Shown here: positions 6,947 to 11,661 of the stretch, piece after piece
Layout of the letters: every line of letters begins with the position of its first letter
Numbering within the stretch: position 1 is the stretch's first letter
DNA from: JBHGBB01 sp041946755
GTDB lineage: Bacteria; UBP4; UBA4092; JAOAEQ01
DNA length: 11,661 nucleotides
Reading direction: 5' to 3'
NCBI GenBank assembly: GCA_041946755.1
Contig: JBHGBB010000128.1
Location: forward strand, 1-11,661
Translations under genes and position numbers: made by a program
The notes under the pieces: model-generated
Seen by the model: only the letters and a program-made list of their open reading frames with translations
Database searches by the model: none
Told to the model about the DNA's origin: nothing

Positions 6947-7062
6947 TGTAGCTGGGTTAAGGTAATGTAGTGGGTTAGGTTGTTGGTTATGGGTAGCTAG
7001 TTTTTTTTACCAACTACTCTTCCAAACTACTTAACTCACTCCCTAACCTTGACCTAACTACT
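6947..7062. repeat. Large imperfect inverted repeat (54-bp arms) around an 8-T run
   Basis: The spacer between the GH74 and GH3 genes (6921-7115) contains a left arm at 6947-7000 (GTAGTGGGTTAGGTTG core), eight T at 7001-7008, and a right arm at 7009-7062 (CTCCCTAACCTTGACC core). By eye about two thirds of arm positions are complementary. Transcribed, it could form a long imperfect hairpin; the T-run sits in the loop, so it is not a textbook terminator, though it could end GH74 transcription. ACTACTTAAC and CCTAACC in the right arm also occur at 4634-4650, suggesting a dispersed element. Confidence 0.55.
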
Positions 7063-7077
7063 TAGTTTAATTAAACT

Positions 7078-7100
7078 ATTTAACCATTTAACCATTTAAC
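7078..7100 (+). repeat. 8-bp tandem repeat ATTTAACC before the GH3 gene
   Basis: ATTTAACC occurs twice in full (7078-7085, 7086-7093), followed by a 7-bp third copy (7094-7100), ending 15 bp before the GH3 ATG. No Shine-Dalgarno lies between it and the start. It may be a microsatellite or leader element; no function is evident. Confidence 0.7.
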
Positions 7101-7115
7101 ATCGATTAGCTACGA

Positions 7116-9269
7116 ATGCAAAAAAGTAAATCTAGATATAGATATCCTTTCCAGAATCCGAAACTACCTATCAAGAAGCGGATAGATAATATTATCCAGC
7201 TGATGACGCTAGACGAGAAGATCGTTTGTCTCGGTACCAATCCCAGTGTTCCCCGATTAGGCATAAAAGCTTGCGGGCATGTAGAAGGATTGCATGGGTT
7301 AGCGATGGGCGGGCCGAGTGATTGGGGGAGCCGTAATCCGGTATCGACCACAATATTTCCGCAAGCGATCGGGTTAGCTGAAACCTGGGACCCGGAGCTA
7401 ATCCGGCAAATCGGCCGCGCTGAAGGGTATGAAATCCGATATCTATACCAGAGCAAGAAATATAAACGAGGGGGGTTGGTTATCCGATCACCGAACGCGG
7501 ATTTAGGGCGCGATCCCCGCTGGGGTAGAACCGAAGAATGTTATGGTGAAGACCCATATTTTAATGGGGTTATGGCAGTTGCGATGATTCAAGGGTTGCA
7601 AGGGAACCATAAAAAATATTGGTTAACCGCATCCTTAATGAAACATTTTTTGGCGAATAGTAACGAAGATGACCGGGGTAAATCTTCATCTAATTTCGAT
7701 ACCCGGTTATTCCATGAATATTATTCTGTTCCGTTCCGGATGGGAGTAGTTCAAGGTAAATCGAATGCGTTTATGGCAGCGTATAATGCATATAACGGTA
7801 TCCCGATGACAGTGCATCCGGTATTGAAAGATATTACCATGAATGATTGGGGGGTTACCGGTATCATCTGCACCGACGGCGGTGCGTTACGTCTCCTTAT
7901 TTCCGACCATAACTATTTCAAGGAACCGAGTCAAGGTGCAGCGGTTGCGATTAAAATGGGGATAAACCAGTTTCTTGACCGATATACTGATGCAGTGAAT
8001 GAAGCGTTAACCAAGAATTATTTATCGGTATCGGATATCGATACCGCGCTTCGAGGTAGTTTCCGAGTGATGCTCCGATTAGGGTTACTCGATCCGCAGG
8101 AGATGGTACCTTATAGCCGAATCGGGCAAGGTAAAGAGCCGTGGATATCCGATAAACATCGGGACTTAGCTAGACTTGCGACTCAGAAATCGATTGTTCT
8201 TCTGAAAAATAATAAGCATTTATTGCCATTAGATAAAACCAAACTAAACTCGATTGCGGTTATCGGTCCTCGGGCGGATAAGGTAATGTTAGATTGGTAT
8301 AGCGGGACACCGCCATATACCATATCGCCGTTATCAGGGATTAAACAGAAAGTCGGCAAGAAGGTTCGAGTTAAGTTCGCCTATGATAACAAGCATAATG
8401 TTGCGGTAACTATCGCTAAATCTGCTGAGGTAGCGATAGTCTGTGTTGGGAATCATCCGACAGCGAATACCCAGTTCGGCATCCCCGGATTAGCATCTGA
8501 AGGGAAAGAAGCAGTCGACCGAAAATCGATTATCCTAGAACAGGAAGATTTGATTAAAAAGGTATATGCAGTTAATCCGAATACCATCGTCGTGCTCATT
8601 TCGAGTTTCCCTTATGCGATTAAATGGACTCAGAACCATATTCCGGCGATATTGCATATGACCCATTGCAGTCAGGAGACCGGGAGCGCATTAGCGGATG
8701 TACTTTTCGGGGATTATAATCCCGCAGGGAGATTGGTTCAGACCTGGCCGCGGTCGCTATCTCAACTACCATCAATGCTGAATTATGATATTACCGACGG
8801 TAGAACCTATCTATATTTTAAAGGGGAACCGCTATATCCGTTTGGATATGGATTGAGTTATACTAAATTTGCATACTCGAATCTAAGATTGAGTTCAAGA
8901 ACGTTGCATAGTGATGGAAAGATAGCGGTTAAAGTTGATATAACGAATACCGGGTCGCGGGTAGGGGAAGAAGTAGTCCAGATGTATATCAAACATCTGG
9001 ATTCGGATATCGTGCGGCCATTGAAAGAGTTGAAAGGATTTAAACGGATATCAATCAATCCGGGGAAAACGAGAACGGTAACTCTAGAATTAGCGGGTAA
9101 GCAGTTAGCGTATTGGGATTCCCGCCTCCGCGGGAATGACGTCATCCCTGCGAAAGCAGGGAGCAAGTTTATGGTTGAACCCGGTAGAATTAAAGTCCTT
9201 ATCGGCAGCTCATCTGCTGATATCAAAGTAAAGGCAGTCCTAAGAGTAGTCCTAAGTCCTAAGTCCTAA
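7116..9269 (+). CDS. GH3 beta-glucosidase / beta-xylosidase, apparently cytoplasmic
   Basis: Retaining exo-glycosidase removing terminal beta-linked glucose or xylose; substrate cannot be decided. Residues 1-320 form the GH3 N-terminal barrel: LMTLDEKI (29-36), EGLHG (57-61), NADLGRDPRWGRTEECYGED (127-146), KHFLANSNE (176-184) and GVTGIICTDGGAL (246-258), where D254 is the expected nucleophile. The alpha/beta C-domain starts near 350 (QKSIVLLKNN) and contains SEGKEAVDR (461-469), where E462 is the likely acid/base, followed by DVLFGDYNPAGRL (528-540) and PFGYGLSYTKF (575-585). A FnIII-like domain starts near 590. There is no signal peptide, and an in-frame TAG at 7107-7109 rules out a longer start, so the product should stay in the cytoplasm. 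No Shine-Dalgarno is evident. A 48-bp pair of REP-like units inserts 16 residues (668-683) in the C-terminal domain. The last residues (VVLSPKS) and stop come from a 7-bp repeat array. Confidence 0.93.
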   Translation: MQKSKSRYRYPFQNPKLPIKKRIDNIIQLMTLDEKIVCLGTNPSVPRLGIKACGHVEGLHGLAMGGPSDWGSRNPVSTTIFPQAIGLAETWDPELIRQIGRAEGYEIRYLYQSKKYKRGGLVIRSPNADLGRDPRWGRTEECYGEDPYFNGVMAVAMIQGLQGNHKKYWLTASLMKHFLANSNEDDRGKSSSNFDTRLFHEYYSVPFRMGVVQGKSNAFMAAYNAYNGIPMTVHPVLKDITMNDWGVTGIICTDGGALRLLISDHNYFKEPSQGAAVAIKMGINQFLDRYTDAVNEALTKNYLSVSDIDTALRGSFRVMLRLGLLDPQEMVPYSRIGQGKEPWISDKHRDLARLATQKSIVLLKNNKHLLPLDKTKLNSIAVIGPRADKVMLDWYSGTPPYTISPLSGIKQKVGKKVRVKFAYDNKHNVAVTIAKSAEVAIVCVGNHPTANTQFGIPGLASEGKEAVDRKSIILEQEDLIKKVYAVNPNTIVVLISSFPYAIKWTQNHIPAILHMTHCSQETGSALADVLFGDYNPAGRLVQTWPRSLSQLPSMLNYDITDGRTYLYFKGEPLYPFGYGLSYTKFAYSNLRLSSRTLHSDGKIAVKVDITNTGSRVGEEVVQMYIKHLDSDIVRPLKELKGFKRISINPGKTRTVTLELAGKQLAYWDSRLRGNDVIPAKAGSKFMVEPGRIKVLIGSSSADIKVKAVLRVVLSPKS
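9117..9164. repeat. Inverted pair of 24-bp REP-like units inserted in frame in the GH3 gene
   Basis: Unit 1 (9117-9140) is ATTCCCGC / CTCC / GCGGGAAT plus flanks. Unit 2 (9141-9164) is the inverted form, TCCCTGC / GAAA / GCAGGGA plus flanks. They meet at GAC|GTC, within the perfect palindrome ATGACGTCAT (9136-9145). The total of 48 bp is exactly 16 codons in phase, read as DSRLRGNDVIPAKAGS (668-683). It lies between LAYW and KFMVEPG, where GH3 enzymes normally have a short turn. The third unit of this family is at 3007-3030. Confidence 0.85.
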
Positions 9270-9301
9270 GACTTAAGACTCAAGACTTCGGACTTTGGAC
9301 T
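9236..9301. repeat. AGTCCTA heptameric array forming an interrupted palindrome
   Basis: AGTCCTA occurs at 9236-9242 and three times in tandem at 9248-9268. The 7-bp period continues as AGACTTA, AGACTCA, AGACTTC, GGACTTT and GGACT to 9301. The arms 9248-9266 and 9283-9301 are complementary at about 16 of 19 positions, so the RNA could fold into a hairpin with a 16-nt loop. The array overlaps the end of the GH3 gene, whose TAA (9267-9269) lies within it, and reaches to 9 bp before the CE2 start. A transcript-ending or stabilising role is possible but unproven. Confidence 0.8.
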
Positions 9302-9310
9302 GAATTTTAT

Positions 9311-10444
9311 ATGAAAAAAGGAATTATGATTATGCTCTTCAGTTTAATACCCTTGTTTGGATTAACCAGTTATCTTCATGCTTCGACGTTTGTTCCGGCA
9401 GACGATCCGAAAATCCAATATTATGGCCGATGGGATATGACCGACCCGAAACATCCGAAACATTCCTGGCCGGGGGTATATCTGATCGTTAAGTTTACCG
9501 GGACTAGTATCGGTATTAGGACCGATGATACTGCCAACTATTATAATGTATATATCGATGGGAAATTCATGAATGTTTTCCATGGGACGCAGCCTGGTGA
9601 AAAGGATTATATCCTCGCTGTTAATCTCAAAAAAGGGAACCATATCCTGCGGTTAAGTAAACGGAATTTTGCGTTTAATACCCCTTATAATACCTTCAGC
9701 GGATTCATTTTAGATGATAAAGGGAAACTATTGACTCCGCCTCCCAGACCGGGGAAGAGAATCGAGTTTATCGGGGATTCGTTTACTGCTGCGGAAGGGA
9801 ACGAGGTAACCCAGCCGGGGATGAAATGGGAAGATAAGTTTCCATTAACCAATATGGATAAAGGGTTTGCCGGATTGATAGGCCAGCATTATCAATCGGA
9901 TTATCGGACGATATGCCGGTCAGGTAGCGGGCTGGTCTGCGATTGGCAAGCGAATTATGAATTAACCATCCCCAAACGATGGGATAGAACTCTGATGGAA
10001 TCAGCTGACCCGAAATGGAATTTCAAATCATGGCAGCCGGATCTAGTGGTTCTCTGCCTCGGTCTTAACGATTCTTCCGGGATGAAAGGGAAAGTCGGAA
10101 ACTCGACTCTGCGAGACGGCAAGATATCGGATGAGAAATCAATAGAGTTTCGGAATGGGTATAAGAATTTTCTAGCTACGCTTAGGGTTGATTATCCGAA
10201 AACGAAAATCCTCTGCGTTGCCGCGTTAGGTGATTGGCTGAAACAAAATATTAACCAAGTGGTTGATGAAGAGAAGTCTGCTGGAATGAAAGATATCTAT
10301 TACGCTCAATTCGATTGGGTAGATGGATTATATATCGATGGCCATCCGACTATTGCGGGACATCAAAACATTGCCGACCAACTGATTAAAGCCATTGATT
10401 CTTATAACATCTTTCTGAAACAGGAAAAGAGAAGAGATTTTTAA
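9311..10444 (+). CDS. Secreted CE2-type SGNH/GDSL acetyl esterase
   Basis: Predicted carbohydrate O-acetyl esterase removing acetyl groups from hemicellulose. Residues 1-24 are a signal peptide (MKKG, hydrophobic core, cleavage near LHA-S). Residues about 30-140 form a beta-sandwich (IQYYGRWD, YLIVKFTGTSIGIR, YYNVYIDGK) followed by the SGNH hydrolase, the arrangement of carbohydrate esterase family 2. SGNH blocks: IEFIGDSFTAAEGNE (151-165) with nucleophile S157; SGSGL (204-208) supplying the block II glycine; LCLGLNDSSG (248-257) with N253; and YIDGHPTIAGH (341-351) with D343 and H345. Length of 377 residues is typical. A second ATG at 9326 follows AAAAAAGGA, but starting there would remove the basic residues of the signal peptide, so 9311 is preferred. 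It begins 41 bp after the GH3 stop, just past the 7-bp array, and is convergent with the TPR gene. Confidence 0.88.
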   Translation: MKKGIMIMLFSLIPLFGLTSYLHASTFVPADDPKIQYYGRWDMTDPKHPKHSWPGVYLIVKFTGTSIGIRTDDTANYYNVYIDGKFMNVFHGTQPGEKDYILAVNLKKGNHILRLSKRNFAFNTPYNTFSGFILDDKGKLLTPPPRPGKRIEFIGDSFTAAEGNEVTQPGMKWEDKFPLTNMDKGFAGLIGQHYQSDYRTICRSGSGLVCDWQANYELTIPKRWDRTLMESADPKWNFKSWQPDLVVLCLGLNDSSGMKGKVGNSTLRDGKISDEKSIEFRNGYKNFLATLRVDYPKTKILCVAALGDWLKQNINQVVDEEKSAGMKDIYYAQFDWVDGLYIDGHPTIAGHQNIADQLIKAIDSYNIFLKQEKRRDF

Positions 10445-10584
10445 AATTTGAGTATGAACGGTTCAGAGTTTAAACTGATTATGTGACAATACGTAGTTGG
10501 AGTGGTATAAAAAAGCTGGGAAGAAGCAGTTGATTCAGATCATTGGGTTCCGGCAATCGCAGTAATCGTAATTTGTCACGGTCA
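10445..10584. other. Convergent spacer with 7-bp inverted repeat bounds
   Basis: This 140-bp gap separates the convergent CE2 and TPR genes. GTGACAA (10483-10489) and TTGTCAC (10573-10579) are inverted repeats; with a 2-nt gap, pairing extends to TACG/CGTA, bounding a 97-bp segment. From 10511 a short open stretch without a start codon reads SWEEAVDSDHWVPAIAVI and ends at TAA 10584; this may be chance or a gene remnant. No GC-rich stem with a T-run was found, so no terminator is assigned. Confidence 0.45.
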
Positions 10585-11661
10585 TTAATAACCAAAATTT
10601 CGCAATTTTAGTAGATTATCTCGCGCATCTTTTCCAATAGTACCTGTTGGATCTGAGTCTATTGTTTTTTCAAAATCTTGTCTGGCTGATTTATAATCTT
10701 TATTATCAGCATAAGCAAGACCGCGATTGAAATACGCTTCTGTAAATTGTGGATTAAGATTGATTGCTTGCGTAAAGTCCGCGGCCGCTAAAGGAAAATT
10801 TCCTTGGTCTCGGTAAACGTTTCCGCGATTGTTATATATTTTTTCATTTAGTGGATTGAGTTTAATTGCTTGCGTATAGTCTGCGATCGCTAAAGTATAT
10901 TTTCCTTTGTTACGGTAAGCAATACCGCGATTATTATACGCATCTGCAAGTTGCGGATTAAATCTTATTGCTTTTGTGTAATCCTCGATTGCTAAATCAT
11001 TGTTCTTTTTGTTAGTGTATATAAGTCCACGATTGAAATACGCTTCTGCATACTGTGGATTGAGTTTGATTGCTTGAGTATAATCCTTGATCGCTAAAGT
11101 ATCGTTCCCTTGGTTATAATAAGAAATCCCGCGAACATTATAAGCGGTGATATATTGCGGATTTAATTTGATAGCTTGCGTATAATCGGCAATCGCTAAA
11201 AGATCATTCTTTTGTTTACGATAAGCAATCCCACGATTATAATAAGCGGTTGCATACTGTGGATCTAATTTTACTGCTTGCGTATAATCCGCAATCGCTA
11301 AACTAATTTTCTTTAGGTCAGCATAAGTATTTCCGCGATTGTTATACGGGACTGCATCCTGCGGATTTAGTTTAATTGCTTGATTATAATCCGCAATCGC
11401 TAAATCATAGTTCCCTTGCGTATAGTAAACAAGCCCACGATTGATATATGCGTCTGCATCCTTTGGATTAAGTGTAATCACTTGCGTATAATCTGCAATC
11501 GCTAGTGTATAGTTCTTTAGTATAGTATAAACAAGCCCGCGATTGAAATATGCCTTAATATCTTGTGGATTTTCTTTAATAGCAGCAGTATATTTTTCTA
11601 TTTCTACTTTGTATTGTTCTTGTATATCTATTTCTTTTTTATGAAAAGTAAATCTCAATAA
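10585..11661 (-). CDS. Tetratricopeptide (TPR) repeat protein, 5' end outside window
   Basis: At least nine consecutive 34-residue TPRs fill the product, each close to AYNNRGIAYRNKGNYTLAIA followed by DYTQAIKLNPQY, preceded by a half repeat (KVEIEKYTAAIKENPQD) and followed by an 18-residue tail. The TPR positions W/Y-L-G-Y-A-F-A-P are kept, with NRG and DYTQAI nearly invariant. The fold is a right-handed superhelix used for protein-protein contact; no catalytic domain is visible and function is unknown. The frame is still open at the edge (codon TTA at 11659-11661). The only in-window candidate start is TTG at 11658-11656, so the true start and any signal peptide or extra domain probably lie beyond. 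The gene looks more AT-rich than the enzyme genes and runs opposite to them, so it is probably not part of the sugar pathway. Confidence 0.9.
   Translation of the reverse strand, partial: LLRFTFHKKEIDIQEQYKVEIEKYTAAIKENPQDIKAYFNRGLVYTILKNYTLAIADYTQVITLNPKDADAYINRGLVYYTQGNYDLAIADYNQAIKLNPQDAVPYNNRGNTYADLKKISLAIADYTQAVKLDPQYATAYYNRGIAYRKQKNDLLAIADYTQAIKLNPQYITAYNVRGISYYNQGNDTLAIKDYTQAIKLNPQYAEAYFNRGLIYTNKKNNDLAIEDYTKAIRFNPQLADAYNNRGIAYRNKGKYTLAIADYTQAIKLNPLNEKIYNNRGNVYRDQGNFPLAAADFTQAINLNPQFTEAYFNRGLAYADNKDYKSARQDFEKTIDSDPTGTIGKDARDNLLKLRNFGY
10700..11620 (-). repeat. 102-bp tandem DNA repeats encoding TPR units
   Basis: The codons for the TQAIKLNP-type helix end recur at exact 102-bp spacing: the plus-strand marker GCTT (once ACTT) starts at 10766, 10868, 10970, 11072, 11174, 11276, 11378 and 11480, with no indels. 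Strong nucleotide similarity between units suggests expansion by duplication or gene conversion. Confidence 0.8.

Noticed and set aside
8858..9226. Minus-strand open frame over the GH3 C-terminus
   Set aside because: It is antisense to a well-supported GH3 domain; its RRRES-like residues are just the REP palindrome read on the other strand.
9236..9301. Classical rho-independent terminator after GH3
   Set aside because: The palindrome is not followed by a T-run, is not strongly GC-rich and has mismatches; it is kept as a repeat only.
9326..9328. ATG at 9326 as the CE2 start, since AAAAAAGGA precedes it
   Set aside because: Spacing to AAGGA is only 3 nt, and this start would lose the basic n-region (MKKG) needed for a good signal peptide.
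10700..11620. CRISPR array suggested by regularly spaced repeats
   Set aside because: The 102-bp period is continuous coding sequence for TPR units, with no unique spacers.
11656..11661. TTG at 11658-11656 as the true start of the TPR gene
   Set aside because: The frame is open past it to the window edge (TTA codon), and no upstream sequence is available to judge a ribosome site. The gene is treated as 5'-incomplete.

Overview
This window comes from a bacterial chromosome segment dedicated to using plant cell-wall sugars. GC content looks moderate (low-to-mid 40s percent by eye; not calculated). The exported proteins carry ordinary SPase I type signal peptides, and the sugar-binding protein is not a lipoprotein. 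That fits a diderm (Gram-negative type) saprophyte better than a Firmicute. No rRNA, tRNA or phylogenetic marker is present, so I cannot name a phylum. The many short palindromes and 7-bp repeat arrays resemble those of large-genome uncultivated bacteria, but that is only an impression.

Layout: a minus-strand ABC sugar-binding protein runs off the left edge (1-1095). A 365-bp AT-rich divergent spacer (1096-1460) holds two copies of a roughly 57-bp promoter/operator-like block, each starting with an AAAACGTTTT palindrome. Five plus-strand genes follow: glycerol kinase (1461-2960), rhamnulokinase (3082-4557), exported GH74 xyloglucanase-type endoglucanase (4683-6920), leaderless GH3 beta-glucosidase/xylosidase (7116-9269) and exported CE2-type SGNH acetyl esterase (9311-10444). 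A convergent minus-strand gene made almost wholly of TPR repeats enters from the right edge (10585-11661).

Working model (inference): the secreted GH74 enzyme cuts xyloglucan or a related beta-glucan, and the secreted CE2 esterase removes acetyl groups. The ABC binding protein captures oligosaccharides or monosaccharides. The GH3 enzyme, which lacks a signal peptide, finishes hydrolysis in the cytoplasm. RhaB and GlpK feed rhamnose and glycerol toward dihydroxyacetone phosphate. The transporter permeases, rhamnose isomerase and aldolase are not in the window.

The most unusual content is repetitive DNA, not a new gene family. Almost every spacer holds a different small repeat, and several repeats have entered coding sequence without breaking the frame. 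Two inverted 24-bp REP-like units add exactly 16 codons to the C-terminal part of the GH3 enzyme. A 7-bp array encodes the linker after the GH74 signal peptide. Other 7-bp arrays encode the C-terminal tails of GH74 and GH3 and overlap or abut their stop codons. A 17-bp palindrome found in a spacer recurs inside rhaB.
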